Notes: generated from the letters alone by a model not told the origin. 50,668 bases of DNA from Streptococcus lactarius (GCF_016642265.1 NZ_MRXX01000005.1:1-50668); one strand, 5' to 3'. Positions 36,151 through 46,405 are shown, counted from the stretch's first letter. Translations and numbers: made by a program.

Positions 36151-37027
36151 TCACCGCCCTTTCTGAGATAGTACCATTTGTAGTAGGTTTGTTGATGACT
36201 TTTCCGTTAAAGTAGAGGGTCGAAGATCCACCCCCATCCAAGTTGTAGGCTGTTTTAACGCCATAAGACTTCATCACTTCTGCTAATTGGTAGAGAGATA
36301 GTCCTTCACTTTCTGAAGTCCGGCCATCTGAGACGACGATGATGTAGTGATTTTCATCGATGATTCCGATGGCTGTTCGTGGATTAGATGCCATGGATTG
36401 TCCAACTTCTGAGTTCGTGTCCACAGTGACCTCACCATTTTCGACCAGGGAAGGACCAAAGGCAAGTAGGTTCACAACACCATCTTTGACCAATTGATCT
36501 GCGGAGATCTCATCTTCGTAGATAATCTTGAAGGATCCGTCTTTATAAATGGCTAGGTCTCCGTTGCTAGCGTCTTCCCGAACGGTATCGCGATAGACCA
36601 CTCCGTTTCGGATAACGTATCCGGTGCTGTTGGCACCGTAATAGTCCCCGTTGACCGCTAGAATGGCACTGTTATTAGCCGCCGTGACAGAGGTCTTGGC
36701 TGTCACGTTAGTCCCATAGGTATTTTGAGCAAAGGCTGTTTTCAGATAATCTGACGAGCTGACGGTAATATCTGCTACGTAAACTTGGGTATTGTTCACC
36801 GTTTTTTCTGTTAAGGTCACTTGGACATTGTCGTCTGAGTAGCTGGTGTCTGTCGTTTTTGCAGAGGCAGCCGCTTTTTTAGCTGCCTTGGTGTCCGTCG
36901 TTGTCGCTTTTACAGTTTGGATGGCGTCGGATAAGACGAAGGTTTTGAGGACAGAGTAGCTAAAGGTACTGGTCAGGATCAGACCAAAGCAAGCCGCGTA
37001 GGTATAGGATTTTTTAAAGAATTTCAT
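36125..37027 (-). CDS. Exported phosphodiester-glycosidase (NAGPA) domain protein
   Basis: 300 aa. An N-terminal signal anchor (MKFFKKSYTYAACFGLILTS) is followed by an Ala/Lys/Thr-rich linker, then a NAGPA/DUF2233-like domain (about 100-300) with AVNGDYYGANSTGYVIRNG, AFGPSLVENGE, NPRTAIGIID, VVSDGRTSESEGL and YNLDGGGSSTLYFNG. Relatives hydrolyse phosphodiester-linked sugars, for example on mannose-phosphate or teichoic-acid-like polymers. The ATG at 37027 overlaps the upstream gene by 14 bases; AAAGGA lies 12 bases before it. Confidence 0.85.
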   Translation of the reverse strand: MKFFKKSYTYAACFGLILTSTFSYSVLKTFVLSDAIQTVKATTTDTKAAKKAAASAKTTDTSYSDDNVQVTLTEKTVNNTQVYVADITVSSSDYLKTAFAQNTYGTNVTAKTSVTAANNSAILAVNGDYYGANSTGYVIRNGVVYRDTVREDASNGDLAIYKDGSFKIIYEDEISADQLVKDGVVNLLAFGPSLVENGEVTVDTNSEVGQSMASNPRTAIGIIDENHYIIVVSDGRTSESEGLSLYQLAEVMKSYGVKTAYNLDGGGSSTLYFNGKVINKPTTNGTISERAVSDIVYIGY

Positions 37028-38066
37028 TTTGAGTAGCAATCCTTTCTTTGAAGATAACTTTTTTCTGGATAAACCATGAGACCAGAAAGAGAAGGAGACC
37101 GACGATGATCTTACTGATGAGGAGATTGAGCCCAAAAGCAGTGAAGAAGAGTCGGATCAAGAGGGTGTCAAAAATGAAGAGGCCAAGAGCAAGGCCAAAG
37201 TATCCACTTCCCGTTCGGGTCACACTGTCTTTGTTTTTAAAGACGAGGCGTTTATTGGTCGAGTAGTTAAAGATGGAGCTGGTCACACGAGCAATCCCGT
37301 TTGCAAGAAGGATCCGGAGGCTAATCGGTACGGACATCAAAATAAAGAGGAAGAAGGCGTAAACCAAATAGTCAACCATGAAGCTACCTAGGGAAGATAA
37401 GGCGAACTTGAACATGTCCTTGTAGATCAGGAGGCCATCTCGAACAGGACGGAAGTGGGAACCTTCATTGTCATTGATGTAGACCGTCTCGATCGGAACT
37501 TCCAGAATCGGGTAGGCTTTACTTGCTGCAAGGAGAACATTCATTTCATATTCATAGCGTTGTCCTTCGACTTCCAGCATGAAAGGCAAGAGATTCGTAG
37601 TGAAGGCCCGTAAGCCAGTCTGAGTATCGCTAACTGCCACTCCAGTTTGCTGTTTGAAGAGGAAACGGGTCAATTTATTTCCAAAGGCAGATCGCAAAGG
37701 AACTTTGCCAGAGAAGGCACGGGTGCCTAGAATAAGTGTTCCAGGATGCTCTTGAGATTGGTTAACAACTCTGAAAATATCCCAAATTTTGTGCTGACCG
37801 TCTGCATCAGCTGTAACAATGCTTCCATAGGTACCTCTTTCTAGGATGTAGGCATAAGCGGTTTTGAGTGCTTGACCTTTTCCTTGATTGTGCTCGTGGG
37901 TCAGGACTGTCGCAAGACCTTCCAATTTATCAAAAATCACTTTCTTGTCAGCGTCACTACCATCGTCAACCACGATGATTTCGAGATCACCTTTAGCATG
38001 GACCAAGCGAACCAATTTGATAAGATTCAGATCCGGTTGATAGGCGGGGATGATAAGATAATTCAT
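37014..38066 (-). CDS. Glycosyltransferase family 2 fused to GtrA-like membrane domain
   Basis: 350 aa. N-terminal GT2 domain (about 1-210) with IIPAYQPD, IVVDDGSDAD, the catalytic ADADGQH and QTGLRAF; C-terminal GtrA domain (about 215-340) with four transmembrane segments and the motif FNYSTNKRLVFKNK. GT2 enzymes of this kind add a sugar to a polyprenyl phosphate, and GtrA proteins help flip it. Start has GAGGAACG. First gene of the leftward operon; the next gene overlaps its end. The likely outcome is decoration of a surface polymer. Confidence 0.88.
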   Translation of the reverse strand: MNYLIIPAYQPDLNLIKLVRLVHAKGDLEIIVVDDGSDADKKVIFDKLEGLATVLTHEHNQGKGQALKTAYAYILERGTYGSIVTADADGQHKIWDIFRVVNQSQEHPGTLILGTRAFSGKVPLRSAFGNKLTRFLFKQQTGVAVSDTQTGLRAFTTNLLPFMLEVEGQRYEYEMNVLLAASKAYPILEVPIETVYINDNEGSHFRPVRDGLLIYKDMFKFALSSLGSFMVDYLVYAFFLFILMSVPISLRILLANGIARVTSSIFNYSTNKRLVFKNKDSVTRTGSGYFGLALGLFIFDTLLIRLFFTAFGLNLLISKIIVGLLLFLVSWFIQKKVIFKERIATQNEIL

Positions 38067-38116
38067 AATCGTTCCTCGTTTCTTGAGATTTGTTGAAGCT
38101 AGTATAAAGACTCAAG

Positions 38117-38148
38117 CTTAAAGCTAACTGATATCAGTTTTCTTTAAG
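38117..38148. promoter_or_regulatory. Large palindrome upstream of the GT2-GtrA operon
   Basis: CTTAAAG - two bases - AACTGATATCAGTT - two bases - CTTTAAG is a near-perfect 32-base inverted repeat about 50 bases before the operon start. It looks like an operator or RNA hairpin. The leftward promoter is probably TTGAGT...TATACT nearby (38100-38116) but is not clear. Between here and 38264 I see no gene. Confidence 0.5.
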
Positions 38149-38264
38149 GAAAGGAAGTGGAAAAGGGGTAGAGGTTCTTCTATAAAATGTCATGATTTCG
38201 AACCACACTCCGTTGAGATGATTGGTCTTATCGAAAAGCTTTTTTCAAATCTTACAGATAATCC

Positions 38265-38293
38265 TTGCCTTTACTAGAAAAGTCTGGTATAAT
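38265..38293 (+). promoter_or_regulatory. rpsF-ssb-rpsR promoter
   Basis: TTGCCT (38265-38270), 17 bases, TATAAT (38288-38293) with an upstream TGG. A 70-base leader follows; it could carry the S6:S18 autoregulatory site known for this operon, but I could not identify it with confidence. Confidence 0.75.
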
Positions 38294-38368
38294 AGTTTCT
38301 TGTGAGTAAACCTCACTTACCCTATGCAAAGACTTGGGGTCATTAGTCCAAAAGGAGGAACATTATCA

Positions 38369-38659
38369 ATGGCTAAATACGAAATTCTTTATATTATTCG
38401 TCCAAACATTGAAGAAGAAGCTAAAAACGCTTTGGTAGCACGTTTCGACTCTATCTTGACTGACAACGGTGCAACTGTTGTTGAATCAAAAGATTGGGAA
38501 AAACGTCGTCTTGCATACGAAATCCAAGATTTCCGTGAAGGACTTTACCACATCGTAAACGTTGAAGCGAACGACGCTGTAGCTCTTAACGAGTTCGACC
38601 GTCTTTCAAAAATCAACGGTGACATTCTTCGTCACATGATCGTTAAAGTTGACGCGTAA
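38369..38659 (+). CDS. rpsF: 30S ribosomal protein S6
   Basis: 96 aa; [18 protein letters not shown] start and the conserved [20 protein letters not shown] segment. Binds 16S rRNA with S18. AAAAGGAGG ribosome binding site decides the ATG at 38369; the frame runs 15 codons upstream without function. Confidence 0.98.
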   Translation: MAKYEILYIIRPNIEEEAKNALVARFDSILTDNGATVVESKDWEKRRLAYEIQDFREGLYHIVNVEANDAVALNEFDRLSKINGDILRHMIVKVDA

Positions 38660-38679
38660 GAAATCATTCGAGGTGACTT

Positions 38680-39177
38680 ATGATTAACAATGTTGTACTT
38701 GTCGGTCGTTTGACCCGTGATGCTGAACTTCGCTACACTTCTAGTAACCAAGCAGTTGCTACTTTCAGCCTAGCTGTAAACCGCAACTTCAAGAGTCAAA
38801 ATGGAGAACGCGAAACTGATTTCATCAACTGTGTGATCTGGCGTCAGCAAGCAGAAAACTTAGCCAACTGGGCTAAGAAAGGTGCTTTGATTGGGATTAC
38901 CGGTCGCATTCAAACACGTAATTACGAAAACCAGCAAGGTCAACGTGTTTATGTCACTGAAGTCGTAGCAGACAGCTTCCAACTATTGGAAAGCCGTGCA
39001 GCACGCGAAGGGCATGCAGCTGGTGGCTATTCATCAGGCAACGGTGGTTTTGCTGGAAATGCAGCCCCAAGCTTTGGTGGATCAGAACCAAGCAATGCAG
39101 CACCAAACTTTGGTCGTGAGGAAAATCCATTTGGAGCCAATCCAATGGACATCTCAGATGACGATCTTCCATTCTAA
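38680..39177 (+). CDS. ssb: Single-stranded DNA-binding protein
   Basis: 165 aa. N-terminal OB fold (about 1-105, [20 protein letters not shown]), a Gly/Asn/Ala-rich linker and the acidic partner-binding tip DISDDDLPF. Tetramer that coats single-stranded DNA in replication and repair. Same operon as rpsF and rpsR. Confidence 0.98.
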   Translation: MINNVVLVGRLTRDAELRYTSSNQAVATFSLAVNRNFKSQNGERETDFINCVIWRQQAENLANWAKKGALIGITGRIQTRNYENQQGQRVYVTEVVADSFQLLESRAAREGHAAGGYSSGNGGFAGNAAPSFGGSEPSNAAPNFGREENPFGANPMDISDDDLPF

Positions 39178-39218
39178 GAATGGGTTTAACGAATTAAAAC
39201 TATAAAGGAGAATTAAAC

Positions 39219-39458
39219 ATGGCTCAACAACGTCGTGGCGGATTTAAACGCCGTAAAAAAGTTGATTACATCGCAGCAAACAAAATCGAATATGTCGATT
39301 ACAAAGATACTGAGCTTCTTAGCCGTTTCGTTTCAGAACGTGGGAAAATCCTTCCTCGTCGTGTAACTGGAACTTCAGCGAAGAACCAACGTAAAGTAAC
39401 AACAGCTATCAAACGCGCTCGCGTAATGGCTTTGATGCCTTTCGTAAACGAAGATTAA
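39219..39458 (+). CDS. rpsR: 30S ribosomal protein S18
   Basis: 79 aa, [20 protein letters not shown] and [38 protein letters not shown] ribosome binding site. Last gene of the operon, followed by an array of terminators. Confidence 0.98.
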   Translation: MAQQRRGGFKRRKKVDYIAANKIEYVDYKDTELLSRFVSERGKILPRRVTGTSAKNQRKVTTAIKRARVMALMPFVNED

Positions 39459-39630
39459 AAAAGAGGTCCGGGGGACCTCTTTTTCATGAGCTTGAAAATA
39501 AGATAGCGAATTAAGACCCATACGGGTCTTTTTTTCACGAGCCTGGAAATGTAAGAGCGAGTAAGACCCTGGTGGGTCTTTTTTTCAGGTCCGGGGGACC
39601 TCTTTTTCAGATCCTGACGGGTCTTTTTTT
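39457..39630 (+). terminator. Five tandem intrinsic terminators after rpsR
   Basis: Hairpins with T tails: AGAGGTCCgggGGACCTCT (39461-39484), AAGACCCatacGGGTCTT (39513-39535), AAGACCCtggtGGGTCTT (39563-39585), AGGTCCgggGGACCT (39587-39607) and AGATCCtgacGGGTCT (39609-39630). The spacers between the first three are alike (GAGC.TGAAAAT..AG.GCGA), so part of the array arose by about 51-base tandem duplication. Confidence 0.9.
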
Positions 39631-39642
39631 GTCTAACGGATC

Positions 39643-39674
39643 AAAAAAGATCAGCATAAGATCTGATCTTTTGT
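39643..39674. terminator. Bidirectional terminator facing the DUF1129 gene
   Basis: AAAAGATCAG pairs with CTGATCTTTT; A and T runs on both sides. It ends the leftward corA/DUF1129 transcripts. Confidence 0.8.
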
Positions 39675-39680
39675 TTATTT

Positions 39681-40358
39681 TTAGCGTCGAGTTGCGGGTG
39701 CTGTGCTCGAACTTTTGATATTGTAGCGTTTTTTGAAATAGTAGCGAAGGACAAGGGCCAATGCTCCCAATACGATAGCAAGGACATCTGGAATGGTTGG
39801 GTTGAGGAATTTTGGAAGTAGAGAGGTGAGGGATAGAACGATCACCCAAAGGAACATGACTCCAACAAGAATCGGCATGGATTTCCAAAGAGAAGGGCGT
39901 TCGCTGCGATCTTTGGTGCCGTCCATATACTGATAGAAGAAGTAGTACATGAGGTACAAGAGCAGAGCCCCTGTCAAACTACCGAGGATCAAAGTGATCA
40001 AGCCATAAGCAGAACGGTGCGGTGCAATTAGGTTCATAAAGGCGCTGATTGCAGCAAAGACACCAAAGATAAAGAGGAAGGAATCCAAAATCATCAAGGA
40101 AGGAGCATCGTTCAAAGCAGGATGCTCTTTTTCATAGCGTTCTTTCTCGCTGAAGGAATTAGCCCATACGGTTGGAGCTCCAAAAAGAGTCCGTGCCGGA
40201 ATCCCTTTTCCTTGATTTTCTTGGATGGCTGGAAGGATTTCCTGGATGAGGCTTTCTGCTTCTTCTTCCGTTTTCCCATTTTCAAGCAATTGGTGTTTAG
40301 CAATACGGATAAATTCTTGATTTTTCTTACTAAGTTGGTGAAGGTCTGTGTGAGACAT
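39681..40358 (-). CDS. DUF1129-type membrane protein
   Basis: 225 aa. A soluble, charged N-terminus (about 1-90) with an LLENGKTEEEAESLIQEILPAIQENQGKGI stretch is followed by four to five hydrophobic segments (about 88-112, 118-140, 158-182, 190-208) and a basic tail. This is the layout of the DUF1129/YiaAB-like proteins found beside corA in streptococci. Function unknown. Start at 40358 has AAAGGAGT; 27 bases after corA, so probably one operon. Confidence 0.8.
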   Translation of the reverse strand: MSHTDLHQLSKKNQEFIRIAKHQLLENGKTEEEAESLIQEILPAIQENQGKGIPARTLFGAPTVWANSFSEKERYEKEHPALNDAPSLMILDSFLFIFGVFAAISAFMNLIAPHRSAYGLITLILGSLTGALLLYLMYYFFYQYMDGTKDRSERPSLWKSMPILVGVMFLWVIVLSLTSLLPKFLNPTIPDVLAIVLGALALVLRYYFKKRYNIKSSSTAPATRR

Positions 40359-40385
40359 AGTTACTCCTTTGATAGACAAGTTTGG

Positions 40386-41330
40386 TTAGAACCATTTTTT
40401 ATGGATCAAGTAGACGACGAGGGAGCCGGTCATGGCGAAGGCAATAAAGATGATGAGCCAGAAGGCATTTGGTTCTCCATTGAGCGGTAATTCATTGTCC
40501 TTGAAGTTCATCCCGTAGGCTGAGAAAATCATGGTTGGAATGGACATGACAATGGTTACCATGGCCAGGGTTTTCATAATGTTGTTCTGGTTGTTGGAGA
40601 TGATCGATGCGAAGGTATCAGTCATGGAGTGGAGGATATTTCCATAAATATCTGCCATCTCAATAGCCTGCTGGGTTTCGATCAAGGTGTCTTCCAATAG
40701 ATCCTCGTCTTCTAGGTATTTCTTGATGTTGCTGGTGGCGCTGGTCAATTTTTTGATCACGCGCTCATTGGTTTTCAGTGAGGCCTTAAAGTAGACGATG
40801 GTTTTTTCTAACTCCATCAACTCAATCAGCTCTTCATTACGTGTTGATTTGTGCAATTGGCTTTCAATCTGTTCACTCTTTCGATCCAGGGTACGAAGCG
40901 CAGACAAGTAAAGTTCAGCGTTACGATAGAGGATCTGAAAGATAAAGCGCGACCGCATAAAGGTATAGAAATTGCGCAAACGCCGGTGGATAAAGATGTC
41001 GAGAAGTGGCAATTTCTCCAAGCAAGTCGTGATAATAGCCTCTTCTGTCAGGATAATTCCAAGTGGAATGGTCACGTAATAGGTCTGGTTGTTGCGCTCT
41101 TCCTTGATGGGGACGTCAACGATGATCAAGGTATAGTCGTCCTCAATGGTCATACGGGACATTTCTTCCGCATCGAGCGGTGCCCGTAAGTCTGCAATAT
41201 CAATATTAAAGGCAGAAGCGATTTCCATTGATTCGCTTTGAGAAGGATTAACAAGGTTGATCCAGGTACCAGGTTCTAGTGTCTCTACTTCTTTAAATTC
41301 AGTCGTTGTCGATAAAAAGACCTGTTTCAT
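40386..41330 (-). CDS. corA: CorA-family magnesium/divalent cation transporter
   Basis: 314 aa. Long cytoplasmic N-terminal domain with coiled helices, then two C-terminal transmembrane helices with the GMN signature in YGMNFKDNELPLNGEPNA. It forms a pentameric channel for Mg2+ (some relatives carry Co2+, Ni2+ or Zn2+). GGAGGGTACC ribosome binding site. Divergent from uvrA. Confidence 0.93.
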   Translation of the reverse strand: MKQVFLSTTTEFKEVETLEPGTWINLVNPSQSESMEIASAFNIDIADLRAPLDAEEMSRMTIEDDYTLIIVDVPIKEERNNQTYYVTIPLGIILTEEAIITTCLEKLPLLDIFIHRRLRNFYTFMRSRFIFQILYRNAELYLSALRTLDRKSEQIESQLHKSTRNEELIELMELEKTIVYFKASLKTNERVIKKLTSATSNIKKYLEDEDLLEDTLIETQQAIEMADIYGNILHSMTDTFASIISNNQNNIMKTLAMVTIVMSIPTMIFSAYGMNFKDNELPLNGEPNAFWLIIFIAFAMTGSLVVYLIHKKWF

Positions 41331-41452
41331 GGTACCCTCCCTTTTTTTTGTTACACCTTAACATTATATCAGAAAAAGGACGGTTTTGGATAAAAGAATA
41401 CTAAAAAATTTGTTATAATGGAGGTTAACAAAAAGGTGATTAGAGTAAGAAT

Positions 41453-44278
41453 ATGCAAGATAAAATTGTCATTCATGGGGCCCGTGCCCATAATTTAAAA
41501 AATATAGATGTGGAAATTCCACGGGATAAATTAGTCGTGGTGACCGGTTTGTCTGGATCTGGAAAGTCCAGTCTGGCCTTTGATACCCTCTATGCTGAAG
41601 GTCAGCGTCGCTACGTGGAGAGCTTATCAGCCTATGCCCGTCAGTTTTTGGGAAATATGGAAAAACCAGATGTGGATTCGATTGACGGATTGAGTCCAGC
41701 CATTTCCATTGACCAAAAAACCACCAGTAAAAATCCGCGTTCCACTGTGGGGACAGCAACTGAGATCAATGACTACCTGCGTCTGCTCTATGCGCGTGTC
41801 GGTACGCCTTATTGTATCAACGGGCATGGAGCGATTACCGCTTCTTCAGTTGAGCAAATTGTCGATCAAGTTTTGGAATTACCAGAGCGCCAGCGCCTGC
41901 AAATTTTAGCTCCCATTATCCGCAAGAAAAAAGGCCAGCACAAGAATATCATTGAAAAGGTGCAAAAAGACGGCTATGTTCGGGTCCGGGTAGACGGTGA
42001 GATCTATGATGTAACAGAGGTTCCAGAACTGTCTAAAAGCAAACAGCACACGATTGAAGTGGTGGTGGACCGGATCGTACTCAAAGAGGGCATTCGCTCG
42101 CGCCTCTTTGATTCGATTGAGGCAGCTCTTCGGATTGCGGATGGCTATGTGGTCATTGATACCATGGATGGCAAGGAACTGCTCTTTTCGGAGCATTATG
42201 CTTGTCCAGTCTGTGGCTTTACCGTCCCTGAATTAGAACCCCGTCTCTTTTCTTTCAATGCGCCTTTCGGCTCCTGCCCAGACTGTGATGGGTTAGGCAT
42301 TAAGCTGGAGGTGGACTTGGACTTGGTGGTACCAGATGATCGCTTAACCCTTCGTGAAGGAGCTCTTGCCCCTTGGAATCCGATCTCTTCCAACTACTAT
42401 CCACAAATGTTGGAGCAGGCCATGATTCATTTTGGCATTGATATGGATACGCCTTTTTCAGATCTGACTCAAGAAGAAAAGGACTTGGTTCTCTATGGTT
42501 CAAACGGGAAAGAATTCCACTTCCACTATGAAAATGAGTTTGGTGGGGTTCGGGATATTGAGATTCCTTTTGAAGGGGTCGTAAACAACATTCACCGTCG
42601 TTTCCGTGAGACCAATAGTGACTTCACCCGCAACCAAATGCGCTCTTATATGAACGAATTGACCTGTGCGACTTGCCATGGCTACCGTCTCAATGACCAG
42701 GCTCTCTCTGTTCGTGTCGGTGGAGAAAAAGGAATGCATATCGGGGAGGTGTCCGATCTATCGATTGCGGACCACTTAAAAGCCGTGGGCCAGCTGGTTT
42801 TAACGGACAATGAAGCCACGATCGCAAGACCGATCCTAAAAGAGATCAAAGATCGTTTGACCTTCTTAAACAATGTAGGTCTTAATTACTTGACCTTGTC
42901 ACGCTCAGCTGGGACCTTGTCAGGTGGAGAAAGCCAACGGATTCGCTTGGCAACCCAGATCGGTTCCAATCTCTCTGGTGTCCTTTATATCTTGGATGAG
43001 CCGTCAATCGGCCTCCATCAAAGGGACAATGACCGCCTGATTGCCAGTCTTAAAAAGATGCGTGATTTAGGCAATACCTTGATCGTCGTCGAACACGACG
43101 AAGATACCATGAGAGAAGCAGACTACCTGATCGACGTCGGCCCAGGTGCCGGTGTCTTTGGTGGAGAGATCGTTGCCGCGGGAACTCCAAAGCAGGTGGC
43201 TCGTAATAGTAAATCCATCACCGGCCAGTATTTGTCCGGCAAGCGCAAGATTCCGGTCCCAACAGAGCGCCGTTCAGGAAATGGTCGTTCTATTGAAATT
43301 ACAGGGGCCAGTGAGAACAACTTACAAGATATTACAGCACGTTTTCCTCTGGGCAAATTCATCGCAGTCACTGGTGTTTCCGGTTCTGGAAAATCGACCT
43401 TGATCAATGGGATCTTGAAGAAAGCCATCGCTCAAAAGCTCAACCGCAATTCGGAAAAACCAGGGAAATACAAGACCATTCAGGGGATTGAGCACATCGA
43501 TCGCTTGATTGACATTGATCAAAGCCCGATTGGTCGGACTCCTCGTTCCAATCCTGCAACTTATACAGGCGTCTTCGATGATATTCGTGATCTCTTTGCA
43601 CAGACCAATGAAGCCAAAATTCGGGGCTATAAAAAAGGCCGCTTTAGCTTCAATGTCAAGGGTGGCCGTTGTGAAGCCTGCTCTGGTGACGGTATTATCA
43701 AGATTGAGATGCACTTCTTGCCCGATGTATTTGTACCTTGTGAGGTCTGCCATGGACGTCGCTACAATAGTGAGACCCTCGAAGTCCACTACAAGGAAAA
43801 AAATATCGCAGAAGTACTGGATATGACGGTCAATAAGGCAGTCGAATTCTTCAAGCACATTCCGAAAATTGAACGCAAACTCAAGACCATCCAAGATGTG
43901 GGCTTGGGCTATGTAACGTTGGGTCAACCAGCGACCACCCTTTCAGGTGGGGAAGCACAGCGGATGAAGTTGGCTTCTGAATTGCACAAGCGCTCTACAG
44001 GTAAATCCTTCTATATCTTGGATGAACCAACGACAGGACTTCATAGCGAAGACATTTCTCGCTTGATTCAAGTCTTAGAGCGGTTTGTGGATGATGGAAA
44101 TACCGTCCTTGTAATCGAGCACAATTTGGATGTCATTAAGACGGCAGACCACATCATCGATTTGGGACCTGAAGGCGGTGTCGGTGGTGGAACTATTATT
44201 GCAACCGGAACACCTGAAGAAGTCGCAGCAAATCCTGTTAGCTATACAGGACAATATTTGAAAGGAAAATTACAATGA
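41453..44278 (+). CDS. uvrA: Excinuclease ABC subunit A
   Basis: 941 aa, full length. Two ABC ATPase units with Walker [13 protein letters not shown] and [13 protein letters not shown], signatures [11 protein letters not shown] and [11 protein letters not shown], and zinc modules (CPVC...CPDC and CEAC...CEVC). Recognises bulky DNA damage with UvrB. The leader has an extended -10, TGTTATAAT (41414-41419); I see no SOS box. Its stop overlaps the pepP start (ATGA at 44275). Confidence 0.98.
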   Translation: MQDKIVIHGARAHNLKNIDVEIPRDKLVVVTGLSGSGKSSLAFDTLYAEGQRRYVESLSAYARQFLGNMEKPDVDSIDGLSPAISIDQKTTSKNPRSTVGTATEINDYLRLLYARVGTPYCINGHGAITASSVEQIVDQVLELPERQRLQILAPIIRKKKGQHKNIIEKVQKDGYVRVRVDGEIYDVTEVPELSKSKQHTIEVVVDRIVLKEGIRSRLFDSIEAALRIADGYVVIDTMDGKELLFSEHYACPVCGFTVPELEPRLFSFNAPFGSCPDCDGLGIKLEVDLDLVVPDDRLTLREGALAPWNPISSNYYPQMLEQAMIHFGIDMDTPFSDLTQEEKDLVLYGSNGKEFHFHYENEFGGVRDIEIPFEGVVNNIHRRFRETNSDFTRNQMRSYMNELTCATCHGYRLNDQALSVRVGGEKGMHIGEVSDLSIADHLKAVGQLVLTDNEATIARPILKEIKDRLTFLNNVGLNYLTLSRSAGTLSGGESQRIRLATQIGSNLSGVLYILDEPSIGLHQRDNDRLIASLKKMRDLGNTLIVVEHDEDTMREADYLIDVGPGAGVFGGEIVAAGTPKQVARNSKSITGQYLSGKRKIPVPTERRSGNGRSIEITGASENNLQDITARFPLGKFIAVTGVSGSGKSTLINGILKKAIAQKLNRNSEKPGKYKTIQGIEHIDRLIDIDQSPIGRTPRSNPATYTGVFDDIRDLFAQTNEAKIRGYKKGRFSFNVKGGRCEACSGDGIIKIEMHFLPDVFVPCEVCHGRRYNSETLEVHYKEKNIAEVLDMTVNKAVEFFKHIPKIERKLKTIQDVGLGYVTLGQPATTLSGGEAQRMKLASELHKRSTGKSFYILDEPTTGLHSEDISRLIQVLERFVDDGNTVLVIEHNLDVIKTADHIIDLGPEGGVGGGTIIATGTPEEVAANPVSYTGQYLKGKLQ

Positions 44279-45342
44279 ATCAACGGATCGACAATTTACG
44301 AAACAAAATGAAGGCCAAAAACCTTAAAGCGGTACTGATTAACAATTTGAAAAATGTCTATTATTTGACCCATTTCTGGGGTTCAAACGGGACGGCTTTG
44401 GTGACAGAAGAACGCGTGATCCTCTTTACGGATTCGCGCTACACCATTCATGCCCATGCGACTTGTTTCCCCTTTGTGGAGATCGTAGAAACCCGTGATG
44501 AGCTGACTGCAGCTGCAGAGATCGTGAAAGATCTAGGAATCAAAGAACTTGGTTTTGAGGACGAAGTGACGGTGGCCTACCATGCCCGTATGGCTTCTGT
44601 TTTCAGTGGCATCAACCTTCAATCCCTAACGAACTTTGTGATGGAATTGCGCTTGATCAAGGATGAAACAGAGATTGCGGCCATTAAAAAAGCTTGTAGT
44701 ATCTCTGACCAAGCCTTCCGTGATATTTTGGACTATATCAAGGTGGGACAAACGACAGAATTGCAAGCAGCAACTTTCCTCGATTTTAGAATGCGGGAGT
44801 TGGGAGCATCAGGTGTATCTTTTGATATCATCTCCGCAGCTGGTGAACGTTCTGCTATGCCACACGCAACTCCAAGTGATCGGGTGATTTCAGCAGGAGA
44901 TGCCTTGACCCTCGATTTTGGTTGCTTGTATGATCACTATGTCAGCGATATGACACGGACTATCTATGCTGGACATGTCAGCGACAAGGAAAGAGAAATT
45001 TACGAAACAGTTTTGAAAGCCAATCAAGCCTTGATTGCTGCGGCTAAAGATGGACTTGGCTTCCGTGATTTTGATAAAATCCCACGTGATGTGATCGAAG
45101 CAGCCGGCTATGGCCAATACTTTACTCATGGAATCGGTCACGGAATTGGGCTTGATATTCATGAAGAACCCTACTTTAGCCAAATGTCTAAAGAAGCCAT
45201 TCAAGCAGGGATGGTCTTGACAGATGAACCAGGGATTTACATTGAAGGTCTCTCTGGTGTGCGCATCGAAGATGACCTCTTGATCACAGAAACAGGCTGT
45301 GAAGTCTTGACCCTTGCTCCTAAAGAATTGATTGTCCTATAA
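44275..45342 (+). CDS. pepP: Xaa-Pro aminopeptidase/dipeptidase, M24B family
   Basis: 355 aa. Creatinase-like N-terminal domain (about 1-130) and pita-bread metallopeptidase domain with metal ligands in [17 protein letters not shown] (two Asp), [16 protein letters not shown] (His), [10 protein letters not shown] (Glu) and VRIEDDLL (Glu). It removes residues before proline from peptides in the cytoplasm. PepP and PepQ are not separable by sequence alone. Translationally coupled to uvrA. Confidence 0.92.
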   Translation: MNQRIDNLRNKMKAKNLKAVLINNLKNVYYLTHFWGSNGTALVTEERVILFTDSRYTIHAHATCFPFVEIVETRDELTAAAEIVKDLGIKELGFEDEVTVAYHARMASVFSGINLQSLTNFVMELRLIKDETEIAAIKKACSISDQAFRDILDYIKVGQTTELQAATFLDFRMRELGASGVSFDIISAAGERSAMPHATPSDRVISAGDALTLDFGCLYDHYVSDMTRTIYAGHVSDKEREIYETVLKANQALIAAAKDGLGFRDFDKIPRDVIEAAGYGQYFTHGIGHGIGLDIHEEPYFSQMSKEAIQAGMVLTDEPGIYIEGLSGVRIEDDLLITETGCEVLTLAPKELIVL

Positions 45343-45398
45343 AATAGACAGTATTTTCTTAACCCTTGTGTAACGAACAAAGATAAGAAATGAGGCCT

Positions 45399-46397
45399 AT
45401 GAAAAAACGAATTTTAGTATTGGGAATTCTTCTATCAGCTCTCTTATTTGTATGCGTTCCTTCCGCCCATGCTGGTGTTGGAAATACAGATAGCGGTGGT
45501 AGTAGCTTGATTGATTCAGGTGGAGGGGGCAGTAGTTGGTCTGGTGGAGGCAGTAGCTGGTCGGACAACGATAGCAGCTGGTCTGGTCGTAGTAGCTGGT
45601 CAAGTGATTCAAGTAGTTATAGCTCGTCAGATTCAGTTTCGTCATCTGGGTTTTTGACTGGTCTTACCATCATGATTGTTTTGCTTGCCTTCGTGTTTAA
45701 TGCCATTAAACAAAATGGTGGCCTTTCAAATGACTCAGAGGATTCAAGTAGTGGCAGTGGTCCAAAACGGACAACCGAGGAACGTGCTGGTCGACCAATT
45801 GAAAACAACTATGAAGCCATTCGCCGTATCCGAAAATTGGACCCAATGTTTGATGAAGATCGCTTCTTGTCACAAGTCAAGCTGGTTTACCTTCAATTAC
45901 AATCTGCTTGGACAGAAAAAGATTGGAATTCCGTGCGGAGCTTAGAAAGTACTAGTCTTTATGAGCAACACTTGACTCAGTTGCAGGAGCATATTCGAGC
46001 AAAAACGACCAATGTTCTAGAGCGCGTGCGTGTTGAAAATTCTAAAATCAAAGACTTTATCGAAAATCCAGAAGGCAATGACCGCATCGAAGTTATTTTG
46101 TCTTCAACCATGAGAGATTACATCCGAGACGATGAATCGGGTCGTGTGATCGAAGGGGATCCGACCAAAGATCTCTTTACAGTATACCGTATGGTCTTTC
46201 TCCGTGAACACGGGGCTCAGACAGAGATCATTAAGAATTCGGAAGTCTTAAGTGATCACTGTCCGAACTGTGGTGCGCCACTGACCATCGATACGATCGA
46301 CAAGTGTGAATATTGCCAAGCGTCCTTGAAACACAATCCAAAGGATTGGGTCTTGGATGTTTATGAAGTTGTGGATGAAATTGAATTCTACAGATAG
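45399..46397 (+). CDS. Membrane protein with Tim44-like domain and C-terminal zinc ribbon
   Basis: 332 aa. Signal-like N-terminus (KKRILVLGILLSALLFVCVPSAHAG), a Gly/Ser/Trp repeat region (about 30-85, SSWSGGGSSWSDNDSSWSG), one transmembrane helix (about 88-104), a Tim44-like domain (about 140-285) and a zinc ribbon CPNCG...CEYC near the end. GAGG lies just before the ATG at 45399; an ATG at 45390 is also possible. It is 8 bases before an SPFH gene. In Bacillus, YdjG/YdjH and the SPFH protein YdjI form a membrane-stress partnership with PspA; the resemblance is by layout. Confidence 0.8.
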   Translation: MKKRILVLGILLSALLFVCVPSAHAGVGNTDSGGSSLIDSGGGGSSWSGGGSSWSDNDSSWSGRSSWSSDSSSYSSSDSVSSSGFLTGLTIMIVLLAFVFNAIKQNGGLSNDSEDSSSGSGPKRTTEERAGRPIENNYEAIRRIRKLDPMFDEDRFLSQVKLVYLQLQSAWTEKDWNSVRSLESTSLYEQHLTQLQEHIRAKTTNVLERVRVENSKIKDFIENPEGNDRIEVILSSTMRDYIRDDESGRVIEGDPTKDLFTVYRMVFLREHGAQTEIIKNSEVLSDHCPNCGAPLTIDTIDKCEYCQASLKHNPKDWVLDVYEVVDEIEFYR

Positions 46398-46405
46398 GAG
46401 AATAT

